Origin: JAZGGS01 sp963764825
GTDB taxonomy: Bacteria; Bacteroidota; Ignavibacteria; Ignavibacteriales; Ignavibacteriaceae
Direction: 5' to 3'
NCBI GenBank assembly: GCA_963764825.1
Contig: CAVXUA010000003.1
Span: 186,001 to 250,000, forward strand
DNA length: 64,000 bases
In this document: piece after piece, positions 47,948-55,795 of the stretch
Layout: each line of letters begins with the position of its first letter
Position numbering within the stretch: position 1 is the stretch's first letter
The notes under the pieces: model-generated
What the model was told of the DNA's origin: nothing
The model's database searches: none
What the model saw: only the letters and a program-made list of their open reading frames with translations
Made by a program: the position numbers and the translations under genes

Positions 47948-49676
47948 TTATTTAAGCAAGTTCATCTTTTTAATTTGAGCAAAATTTCCAGCTGTTAATT
48001 TATACAAATAAATACCACTGGCAAGATTTGATGCATCGAAATTAAATTTATATGAACCAGCTGCTAAAGTTTCATTTACTAAAGTAGCAACCTCACTACC
48101 GAGAATATTGAAAATTTTCAATGTTACAAATTCACTATTTGGAATTGCAAAATTGATAGATGTACTTGGGTTAAATGGATTCGGATAATTCTGTGTGAGA
48201 GTGTAATCATTCGGAGTAACCGAAGAGATTTCTTCAACGCTAGACACACCTTCCATGAATTGCCCAACTGTTCCATCCGCAAGTGCGAAGAATAAACCGA
48301 ATGCTTCACCATTCTGGTTGCTGCTAGGGGTTAAGAAACCTGAAGCAAAAACAGCTGCACTGCCACCACCCAATCCCGAGAGATTAGCAATATAGGATTG
48401 AACCAATGATGTTCCATCTGCCAAAGTTAAATCAAGAGTGTATTCTCCAGCAGGCACCGTAATGTAAGGAGTAATATCTCCATAAGCCGCATCATCAACT
48501 AAAGTGGCAACATTTCTTGCAATTACATCTACAGTTGGAGCATCAGTTGCACCATGTAGCACGAAAAAGTCTACATCACTACTAGTTCCTGATTCACGAG
48601 CCATTGCATTTATAAAAAGTGTAAATGCAGTGCTTCTTCCATCAGGATTTACAGCATAAGAGTTAGGATCTAAAACACCATTTGCTATTGCAACATAGGT
48701 AGCACCGTTATCTAAGGTTAGTGCAAAATTCTTTAACGTATCACCAGCAGAACTGCTGTTACCAGGTGCTACGCCAACATTAATCTGAACACCAGCAGGA
48801 GCATCAATAAATGGAGTAGCATCCCTAAATGCAAAATTGTCTAACAATAAAGCGCCATCTAAATAAATATCTACAGAAGCAGCAGCCACATCTGCAGCGT
48901 TATGAATAACCTGCAATCTTGCAAGCTGTACTTGCGGGAAAGCAACTACATCTCCGTTTGGCAGTGCAGCAAAAATTCCAAACGCTGGACCATTTTGATT
49001 GTTGCCGGGAGTTAAAAACCCAGAGGCAAATACAACTGCAGCACCGCCGCCTAAACCGCTCAAGTCAGCCTGGAAAGAAGCAACTATAGTTGAATTATCG
49101 CTACCAGGTGTAACATCAAGAATGTACGAAGCTGCGGGAACTGTTATATAGGGTGTGATATCTCCATAAGCTGCATCGTCAACTAATGTTGCAACTCTAC
49201 GTGCAAGTACATCAACTGTTGGTGCATCTGTAGAACCATGTAAAACAAAGAAATCAACATCAGAACTTGTTCCGTTTTCTCTTGCCATCGATTTTATAAA
49301 TAGAGTGAAAGCTGTGCTTCTTCCATCAGGATTTGCAGCAAAAGAGTTTGGATCTAAAACACCATTAGCAATTGCCACATAGGTTTCATTTTCTGTTAGA
49401 GTTACGGTGAAGTTTTTCAGTGTATCAGCTTGCTGAAGTACTATTTGGACCCGCTACACCTATATTAATAGGAGTACCAGCTGGTGCATCTATATAAGGA
49501 GTTGCATCTCTGAATCCGAAATTATCTAATAATAAAGTCCCATTTAAATAAATATCAACTGAAACAGCGCCAGGATCTGCAGCATTATGAATTACCTGCA
49601 ATCTTGCAGTTTGTGCGAATAAATTGTTCACCCCTGTGAACATTAAAATCAGTAAAAGTGCTTTTAGAGTTTTCAT
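47948..49676 (-). CDS. T9SS-secreted protein with two DUF4397 repeats (one frameshift)
   Basis: About 575 residues. A signal peptide ends at NLFAQ. Two long tandem repeats follow, each with ARLQVIHNAAD, VDIYLNGTLLLDNF-type strands, APAGVQINVGVAPGNS, the FFVLHGATDAPTVDV block and LSGLGGGAAVVFASGFL. A T9SS type A sorting domain ends it (LTQNYPNPFNPSTSINF to IKKMNLLK). A break near 49425 separates the signal peptide part. DUF4397 domains form surface beta structures of unknown function. A three-repeat paralogue lies at 55796-58332. It is just downstream of an ECF sigma gene on the same strand. Confidence 0.88.
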
Positions 49677-49703
49677 TGTTTTTTCTTTCTTTAGTTTTTG
49701 TTT

Positions 49704-50300
49704 TTAGTTTAAATAACCGTTTACTTTTGCGTAACCGAACAACTCATCTTGTAAAAGTTTACGCGCTCTGTGAAGACGTGAACGGACAGTGCCAATGGGT
49801 ATATCTACTATTTCTGATATTTCATCATAGCTATAACCTTCCAGATCACAAAGAAGAAAAACCTCTTTCATCTTTTCGGGAAGCTTTGCAAGCGCAGAGG
49901 AAAGATCATCATCAAACAGATTGTTATAAAAATCTAAATCCAGATTATTATCCTTACTCTGCTCAGATTTTATGTTTTCGTAGATGTCTTCAATTTCATC
50001 ATAATCAACCCTCGAAGGCTCTCTTTTGAGCTTCCTGTAGTTGTTGATAAAAGTATTTTTCAGAATCATAAACATCCAAGCCTTGCTGTTTGTGCCACCC
50101 TGAAATTGATGATAACTCTTGTATGCTTTGTAATAAGTTTCCTGTACAAGATCTTGTGCATCATCAGAATTTCTCACAATCTTCAAAGCATAATTGTAAA
50201 GAGCATCTTTGTGGGGGACAGCCTCAGTTTGAAACTCCTGCTGTCTTTCCATTTCGGATTCGCTTATGTTTAATTCTTCTGTATTCATTGCACTGTCCAT
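49704..50300 (-). CDS. ECF-type sigma-70 factor, linked to fasciclin and carH
   Basis: 198 residues with region 2 (ALKIVRNSDDAQDLVQETYY, SKAWMFMILKNTFINNYRK) and region 4 (LPEKMKEVFLLCDLEGYSYD, EISEIVDIPIGTVRSRLHRA). No anti-sigma gene is adjacent. It lies 25 bp downstream of a fasciclin gene whose promoter faces the CarH-type regulator. In streptomycetes the regulator LitR controls an ECF factor, LitS, that switches on carotenoid synthesis; the arrangement here is similar, which suggests a light-responsive cascade. This is inference by analogy. Confidence 0.9.
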   Translation of the reverse strand: MDSAMNTEELNISESEMERQQEFQTEAVPHKDALYNYALKIVRNSDDAQDLVQETYYKAYKSYHQFQGGTNSKAWMFMILKNTFINNYRKLKREPSRVDYDEIEDIYENIKSEQSKDNNLDLDFYNNLFDDDLSSALAKLPEKMKEVFLLCDLEGYSYDEISEIVDIPIGTVRSRLHRARKLLQDELFGYAKVNGYLN

Positions 50301-50324
50301 TCTTAATTTATTTGATTTAATTCA

Positions 50325-50839
50325 TTATTCAGGAATAAGAACTGTATCTATTATGTGGATTACACCATTAGAAGCCATAACATCTGCTGTTGTAACTTTT
50401 GAATCGTTTATCATGACCGATCCATCTTTTACTTCTATCTTAATATTTTTACCAGCCAAGGTTTCGGCTGTATTAAGATTAACAACTTCTTTAGATGTAA
50501 CTTTTCCTGAAACAACGTGATAAAGAAGAATGGTCTTTAATGTTTCTTTATCCTTGAGTAATGCTTCAATTGTTCCTTCTGGAAGTTTATCAAAAGCTTC
50601 ATCCGTTGGTGCAAATACTGTAAAAGGTCCGTCACCCTGTAAAGCCTCAACAAGTCCTGTTTCGGTAAGTGCTTTAGCAAGTGTATTAAAGTTTCCTGAT
50701 TCAACTGCAATAGTTACTATGTCTTTATCAGAACCCTTCTTTTCGTGATGATCTCCCGCTACTAGAGACGAGGTAATAATCAGAGAAAGAATAATTGCTG
50801 ATGAAATCAGCTTTGAGAAAAGATTTTGTGTAACATCAT
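50325..50839 (-). CDS. Exported fasciclin (FAS1) domain protein (one frameshift near its start)
   Basis: About 170 residues. The ATG at 50837-50839 has AAAGGAG upstream. An indel near 50810 joins MLHKIFS to a signal peptide KLISSAIILSLIITSSLVAG. A single FAS1 domain follows: GNFNTLAKALTETGLVEALQ, GPFTVFAPTDEAFDKLP, LLYHVVSGKVTSKEVV and ASNGVIHIIDTVLIP. FAS1 domains act in adhesion or bind small lipophilic molecules, carotenoids among them in some marine bacteria. It precedes the ECF sigma gene, and its promoter carries the TAGACAA element. Confidence 0.85.
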
Positions 50840-50887
50840 GTTACTCCTTTTTGTTTGTTTATTGTTGTTTATTTGATTCAATTTTAT

Positions 50888-50894
50888 TTGTCTA
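50888..50894 (-). promoter_or_regulatory. Second TAGACAA element downstream of the fasciclin promoter
   Basis: TAGACAA on the minus strand, 44 bp (about four helical turns) from the copy inside the fasciclin promoter spacer and in the same orientation. It fits an auxiliary operator. Confidence 0.5.
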
Positions 50895-50920
50895 TCAAAT
50901 ATCTAAATATTGTTGAGGTA

Positions 50921-50949
50921 ATTATAATAAATTGTCTAGTATTTGTCAA
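50921..50949 (-). promoter_or_regulatory. Consensus promoter of the fasciclin-sigma operon with TAGACAA in the spacer
   Basis: On the minus strand: TTGACA (50944-50949), exactly 17 bp, TATAAT (50921-50926), a perfect match to the sigma-70 consensus. TAGACAA fills spacer positions 6-12. So strong a promoter usually needs repression, and the adjacent divergent CarH-type gene encodes a repressor-family protein. Confidence 0.75.
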
Positions 50950-51050
50950 GCTTTTTCCAAATAATTATAAAATATTTTTTCTATGGAACTATATAACTTC
51001 AAATATGTTGAAAAAATAGAGGATTAATGTAAAATTAACTTATTGAGGGG

Positions 51051-51079
51051 TTGATTTTATTTAGACAAATTTGTAATTT
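51051..51079 (+). promoter_or_regulatory. Promoter of the CarH-like gene with TAGACAA in the spacer
   Basis: TTGATT (51051-51056), 17 bp, TAATTT (51074-51079). TAGACAA again fills spacer positions 6-12 (51062-51068), the same register as in the divergent fasciclin promoter. This supports autoregulation. Confidence 0.65.
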
Positions 51080-51086
51080 TAGACAA
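51080..51086 (+). promoter_or_regulatory. Second TAGACAA element before the CarH-like start codon
   Basis: Direct repeat of the spacer element, 18 bp downstream, ending 4 bp before the ATG of the regulator gene. It could extend operator binding over the transcription start. Confidence 0.5.
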
Positions 51087-51090
51087 GAAA

Positions 51091-52034
51091 ATGGAAAAAA
51101 TGTATAAATATCCGATAAAAGTAGTTAGCCAGATGACAGGGATAAGTGCGTTTGTAATTCGAGCCTGGGAGAAAAGGCATAATGTTGTAACACCTTCCAG
51201 AACAGAAACAAACCGCAGACTTTATTCAGATGAAGATATTGAAAAGCTAAAGCTATTAAATGAGGCTGTGAAGAGCGGACACAACATTGGCGGGATTGCG
51301 TATCTATCCATTGACGAATTAGTTCTGTATTAATCGCGCAATAATGTTTCTTCGACTTCAATAGATGAATCAACAAATGAATTTTTAACAGATACAAATT
51401 CAATTATTAAATACATGCTATTGAAGCAGTAAAAGCCTATGATAGAAAAGAACTTGAAACAATTTTATTAAAGGCATCTTCAAAACTGAGCCAGCCAGCA
51501 CTAATTGAAAATTTAGTGGTACCACTTGTTTACAAAATTGGTGATTTATGGCACGAAGGAATAATCAGGGTTGCTAATGAGCATCTTGCTACAGCTGTCA
51601 TCAGGTCTTTTTTAGCAAATATGATCGAGCAAAACGAACCATCTGAAAATGCACCAATTATAATTTCTGCAACACCCCGTGGTCAGGATCATGAGCTTGG
51701 AGCCATGATTGTGGGAGTAACAGCTGCACCATTAGGGTGGAAAGTGATTTACTTGGGTCCGAATTTACCAGTTGAAGAAATAGCTGCGGTAGCAGATAGT
51801 CTTGAGGCTAAAGTTATTGCCTTAAGTATTGTTTACCCGGGTGATGATCAGCAGCTGAAAATTGGACTTACATAACTTAAAAAGAATTATACCTGAAAGT
51901 ACGTCTGTAATTATCGGCGGAAGAGTTGCAGCGAATATTCAGATACTATTGATGAAATAGGTGCAACTTATATTAAAGATATCAAACAACTTAGGCTTGA
52001 GCTTGATTCAATAAGGAAAAATAAATACAATTAA
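51091..52034 (+). CDS. CarH/LitR-type MerR regulator with B12-binding domain (frameshifts)
   Basis: About 310 residues when rejoined near 51330, 51410, 51880 and 51945. Residues 1-75 are a MerR winged helix (YPIKVVSQMTGISAFVIRAW, NRRLYSDEDIEKLKLL). A four-helix cap with W-x9-E-H (DLWHEGIIRVANEH) follows, the motif of light-sensing CarH proteins, and then a cobalamin-binding domain with the axial-ligand-like GQDHELGAMIVG. In this family adenosylcobalamin allows DNA binding in the dark, and light breaks the tetramer. It lies near carotenoid, photolyase and other light-stress genes. The breaks look like sequencing errors. Confidence 0.85.
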
Positions 52035-52070
52035 GTTTTTCTTTCCAAATCTTTCTTAAATTTAACACCA

Positions 52071-52545
52071 ATGAAGATATTTAAACTTGAAGCAACCCAC
52101 GTTATTCCTATTGCAATCGATGAGGCATGGGATTTTTTTTCGAATCCAAACAATCTCCCTAAAATCACCCCGATCATGGTTAAACCTTAAAGTAACCTCT
52201 GATTTGCCGGATAAAATGTATGAAGGAATGATAATAACTTATAAGGTTTACCCTTTTCTCGGCATACCTTCCAACTGGGTAACTGAAATTACGACAGTTA
52301 AGGAGAAATCATTCTTTATTGATGAACAAAGGTTCGGGCCGTATAAATTTTGGCATCACCAGCATCACTTTAAAGAAATGAATGATGGAATTGAAATGGA
52401 AGATATAATTACCTATGCCCTTCCTGCTGATCCCTTTAGCAGACCAATAAATAGTTTATTTGTAGGCAAAAAAGTGAAAGAGATTTTTGAATTTAGAAAA
52501 GAAGTGTTAAAAACGTTTTTAAAGTTTAGGATAGAACATTATTAA
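52071..52545 (+). CDS. SRPBCC family protein (frameshift)
   Basis: About 157 residues of the START/Bet v1-like fold. It starts MKIFKLEATHVIPIAIDEAW, breaks near 52180, and continues with WLNLKVTSDLPDKMYEGMII, SNWVTEITTVKEKSFFIDEQ, RFGPYKFWHHQHHFKE and YALPADPFSRPINSLFVGKK. This sub-group with the FGPYKFWHHQHHF segment often accompanies LitR/photolyase clusters. It follows the CarH-like gene by 36 bp, so it is probably cotranscribed. The ligand is unknown. Confidence 0.8.
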
Positions 52546-52547
52546 GA

Positions 52548-53114
52548 TCACCTGATAGTTTGATCTGTTAATTCAAATTGATTTATATTGTATCCCTGCT
52601 TAGAGAGTGTTTCGTAAATAACTTTCATTGTTTCATCTGAAAGTGTAGGAGTTCTGCTTAATATCCAGCCATATTTCCTTTCCGGATGGCCTACTATTGC
52701 ATACTCATAATTTTCGCCCAAACCTATTATCCAATAATCACCCCAAAAAGGTCTTATTCCTAAAAAGCTCACAAAACTCACCTCCAATTTGGAATTTGTA
52801 TTTTTATCAACAACTTCAGCTACGCCATCAGCTATATCAAGCTTTCCATCAATATCATAACATTTATTTATTACTATAATATCTCCATTGGGCTCAATCT
52901 TATATTCTGCTGTTGTTCCATAAGCACACTGATCTTGGAAAGAGTTAGGTATTTTTGCCACCTCATACCAAAGACCCGCATATTTTTGAAGATCAACAAA
53001 GTTTATCGTGGTGGGCGGAGCTATCTCTTTTGAATTCTGAGCAATTGTAACTGTATTTATTATTACAAATTGAATAGATATTAACAGAGTATATAAAGTT
53101 ATTTTCGATTTCAT
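52548..53114 (-). CDS. Lipocalin (Blc-like), exported
   Basis: 188 residues. A signal peptide of about 25 residues precedes the lipocalin barrel with YAGLWYEVAKIPNSFQDQC (the G-x-W motif), then GDIIVINKCYDIDGKLDIAD, DYWIIGLGENYEYAIVGHPE and YGWILSRTPTLSDE. Blc-type lipocalins bind lysophospholipids or fatty acids in the envelope and are induced by stress. Lipocalins are common in light-induced clusters together with photolyase, which fits here. It converges on the SRPBCC gene. Confidence 0.9.
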   Translation of the reverse strand: MKSKITLYTLLISIQFVIINTVTIAQNSKEIAPPTTINFVDLQKYAGLWYEVAKIPNSFQDQCAYGTTAEYKIEPNGDIIVINKCYDIDGKLDIADGVAEVVDKNTNSKLEVSFVSFLGIRPFWGDYWIIGLGENYEYAIVGHPERKYGWILSRTPTLSDETMKVIYETLSKQGYNINQFELTDQTIR

Positions 53115-53160
53115 TTTTAAACATAATTTCTGATTTAAGAGACAAAAATATTTCTTATAA

Positions 53161-53370
53161 TTATTTTAGTTCTTGTGGAGTCTTAAATTTCATCATCTCA
53201 TTCTTAAACTTAAAGTATCTTATCCCCAATATAAACCAAAGAACAAATGAAACAATTGCGCTAACTACCCATAAATCAGGATTCCATATTTCGACCAAGT
53301 TTGCTATAATAAAAGCAAATAAAAATGATGTTAGAATTAGTTCAAATAACTGCAGAATGTATATAAACAT
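53161..53370 (-). CDS. Small two-helix membrane protein
   Basis: 69 residues, not recognised. Two hydrophobic helices (about 5-25 and 34-50) are followed by a charged tail (FKFKNEMMKFKTPQELK). It lies 46 bp upstream of the lipocalin gene on the same strand and may be cotranscribed with it. The frame is intact. No family can be named. Confidence 0.55.
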   Translation of the reverse strand: MFIYILQLFELILTSFLFAFIIANLVEIWNPDLWVVSAIVSFVLWFILGIRYFKFKNEMMKFKTPQELK

Positions 53371-53434
53371 GAATCCTATCTAATAAATTTAATTAAACAC
53401 ATCAGCTTAATTCTCAGTTCTAAACAATCCTTGT

Positions 53435-53797
53435 TTATAAAAATGTTACAATTAAGCAAAGCAATAATAAAGTAGCTGCGGGTAGTGATTTAATTAAAGG
53501 ATCTTTCACCTTAAAATGCATGAAAATAGCACCTATCATTAGTATGGCGATGCCAATAGCTGCAGGAATTTTTAAAACGGGGATCCATATGCTTGTAATT
53601 AGCAATAATGACAATAAGATCTTTAAGAAACCGATCAGAACAATGAACCATTCAGGAAGGCCATATACTCTAAACTCTTCTTTCAAATTCTTAGCGTTGC
53701 CGCCTCGCCAGACGGATACTTTGCTGTATCTTAAGATCCAAACATTCAAAATACCCAGAGTAATGATACTCTGAATTATGATAACAATTGGTTCCAT
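53435..53797 (-). CDS. DoxX-like membrane protein
   Basis: 120 residues with four predicted helices. LPEWFIVLIGFLKILLSLLL and IWIPVLKIPAAIGIAILMIG, then KVKDPLIKSLPA, fit DoxX-like small membrane proteins, which are linked in some bacteria to membrane redox protection. It is probably in one transcript with the small membrane protein and lipocalin genes. Confidence 0.7.
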   Translation of the reverse strand: MEPIVIIIQSIITLGILNVWILRYSKVSVWRGGNAKNLKEEFRVYGLPEWFIVLIGFLKILLSLLLITSIWIPVLKIPAAIGIAILMIGAIFMHFKVKDPLIKSLPAATLLLLCLIVTFL

Positions 53798-54050
53798 TGG
53801 AATTCTTTACCTACTTGATTTTTAATAAATATAAAAAATATATAAAAACTTTGTCGTCTAAAACAATATCTAACTAATAATAGTTCATTTAATAATTAAA
53901 GAACGAACTGAAAAGTCTCAATTTAGGGTAGAAACATCTCTTTTGATAGAAATAAGTCCAGTTTTATATTCCCTAATCTGCAATCAGAGAACTAAATCTT
54001 CTGAATAATTGTTTAGTAAAAAAACAATTAATAATTAATGGAGTACCAAA

Positions 54051-54503
54051 ATGTCAAATAAAGATCAAATAGTTACAGCATTAGTAAATTCATATTGGGC
54101 GGAAGTTGAAACTATAATTAATTATATATCAAATTCCGTAAATCTTGATGGGGTAAGAGCTGAGGAAATAAAGAAATCACTTTCCGCAGAGGTTTTGGAT
54201 GAATTAAACCATGCTCAGACAATTGCAAAGAGAATAAAAGAGCTTGGCGGTAAGGTCCCGGGTTCATTTAGTTTTAAAGCAGTTCAAAATGCTTTACAAC
54301 CTCCTAGCGAAACTACGGATGTAACTTCTGTTATTAAAGGAGTGATAACTGCTGAAGAGCAAGCTATTGAAGGCTATAATAAATTGATCAAAGATTGTGA
54401 TGGAACTGATTTTGTTACGCAGGATTTGGCCGTAAGATTATTAGCCGATGAAGAATCACATAGGTCAATATTTGAGGGCTATCTGAAAGAGTACCAACAA
54501 TAA
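54051..54503 (+). CDS. Ferritin-like / bacterioferritin-family protein
   Basis: 150 residues forming a four-helix bundle. The di-iron ligands are visible as Glu in SYWAEVETIINY, E-x-x-H in EVLDELNHAQTIA, Glu in ITAEEQAIEGY and E-E-S-H in LLADEESHRSIFEGYL. It should oxidise or store iron, lowering oxidative damage. It is followed 21 bp later by a DUF427 gene. The frame is intact. Confidence 0.85.
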   Translation: MSNKDQIVTALVNSYWAEVETIINYISNSVNLDGVRAEEIKKSLSAEVLDELNHAQTIAKRIKELGGKVPGSFSFKAVQNALQPPSETTDVTSVIKGVITAEEQAIEGYNKLIKDCDGTDFVTQDLAVRLLADEESHRSIFEGYLKEYQQ

Positions 54504-54524
54504 TATTATTTTGATATAATCATC

Positions 54525-55016
54525 ATGATTAAAAAAGTAAAACCAAAAAATGGACAAGAGTCCGTCTGGGATTATCCCAGACCACCCAGGCTTGAAAAGT
54601 TTAATAAAGAGATAAAGATAGTTTTTAACGATACAATTATCGCTAAAACTAACAATGCATTCAGAGTTTTGGAAACATCTCATCCACCCGTATATTATAT
54701 TCCTCCCAAAGATATAAGAATGGAATTATTATCACCCAGTATTGGAAACAGCTTTTGTGAATGGAAGGGAAGCGCTAATTACTACGATGTTAAGGTTAAA
54801 GGAAAAGCAGTGCCTAAGGCTGGCTGGTATTATTATAAGCCAACAGAGAAATTTTCTGATATAAGAAATTATGTGGCATTCTATGCCGAGAAAATGGATG
54901 GTTGTTTTGTTGATGGTGAAAAAGTAATTGGGCAGCCAGGGGGATTTTACGGTGGTTGGATAACTAAAGATATTGTTGGTCCTTTTAAAGGGGAACCAGG
55001 AACGTTTGGATGGTAA
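54525..55016 (+). CDS. DUF427 domain-containing protein
   Basis: 163 residues of the DUF427 family. The diagnostic parts are QESVWDYPRPPRLEKF, the ETSHPPVYYIPPKDI strand pair, NSFCEWKGSANYYDV and CFVDGEKVIGQPGGFYGGWI. The protein is a small beta-fold of unknown function. The family frequently neighbours lipocalin, photolyase and flavin reductase genes in light-responsive clusters, as here. It is probably cotranscribed with the ferritin-like gene. Confidence 0.88.
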   Translation: MIKKVKPKNGQESVWDYPRPPRLEKFNKEIKIVFNDTIIAKTNNAFRVLETSHPPVYYIPPKDIRMELLSPSIGNSFCEWKGSANYYDVKVKGKAVPKAGWYYYKPTEKFSDIRNYVAFYAEKMDGCFVDGEKVIGQPGGFYGGWITKDIVGPFKGEPGTFGW

Positions 55017-55059
55017 TGAATAGAATAATTTATTTTTTAGGGATCCATTGCTAAAGTAA

Positions 55060-55680
55060 TTAAGTTTCTTTTCCTGGCTTTGCATAAGATAAGCGAGCGA
55101 TTCTTTTCGTTTCGTGGTATCCATCCAACCCGCTGATTGTAATCGTACCTGCTTTTTCAATATCAACAAAACCATCTTTTAACGTCACATCATCAGGCAA
55201 AATAATCTCTATAATTTCTCCAATAATAAATATTGTTCCATTGAATTTTATTTCATGCTCCTCAACGAATTTCAGCCCAATCTTAATTTTTGATTCTTTA
55301 ACATAAGGTACCTTAAGTTTCTGTGAATATTCAGGAGTTAGCCCGCATTCATCAAACTCAGAAATTTCCTTCTCGTATCTGGCAGAAGTTTGATGTGCTC
55401 TCTTATAAATTCCTTTATTAATATGATTAATTGTAAAGAACCCTGTTTCTTTGATGTTCTCATAAGTATGTCTTTCAACAGAAACAGGTCTCATTAAAAA
55501 TCCCAGTGCTGGTGGATTTGCACCAACGTGAATAACAGAATTAAAAATTGCCAGGTTAGTATTCCTTTTGTTTGAAATCGTACCGATAAGAGACGCACTT
55601 TTAAAACCAGTAATTGAGTTTATAAATGTGGTGCGGTAAAGTTTTTGAAATTCTAAAATATCTTGATTTGTAATAACCAT
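55060..55680 (-). CDS. Flavin reductase family protein (FMN-binding split barrel)
   Basis: 206 residues. GFKSASLIGTISNKRNTNLA followed by NSVIHVGANPPALGFLMRP and TYENIKETGFFTINHI is the flavoredoxin-type FMN-binding split-barrel core. It may reduce flavin or transfer electrons to another enzyme. Members occur in light-responsive clusters. The frame is intact, and it converges on DUF427. Confidence 0.87.
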   Translation of the reverse strand: MVITNQDILEFQKLYRTTFINSITGFKSASLIGTISNKRNTNLAIFNSVIHVGANPPALGFLMRPVSVERHTYENIKETGFFTINHINKGIYKRAHQTSARYEKEISEFDECGLTPEYSQKLKVPYVKESKIKIGLKFVEEHEIKFNGTIFIIGEIIEIILPDDVTLKDGFVDIEKAGTITISGLDGYHETKRIARLSYAKPGKET

Positions 55681-55740
55681 AGTTTTGCTTTCAATTCTTA
55701 ATGAATTTTAATCGTATTTCCACTCTATCACAATTACAGA

Positions 55741-55770
55741 AAAGCCCCAGCATTTCAGCCAGGGCTCTTC
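55741..55770 (-). terminator. Terminator of the three-repeat DUF4397 gene
   Basis: On the minus strand: AGCCCTGGC / GCTGGGGCT, a 9-bp stem with one mismatch around a short loop, followed by TTTT. Confidence 0.7.
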
Positions 55771-55795
55771 CATCGCGTAGGGGGAGGAGAGAGAA

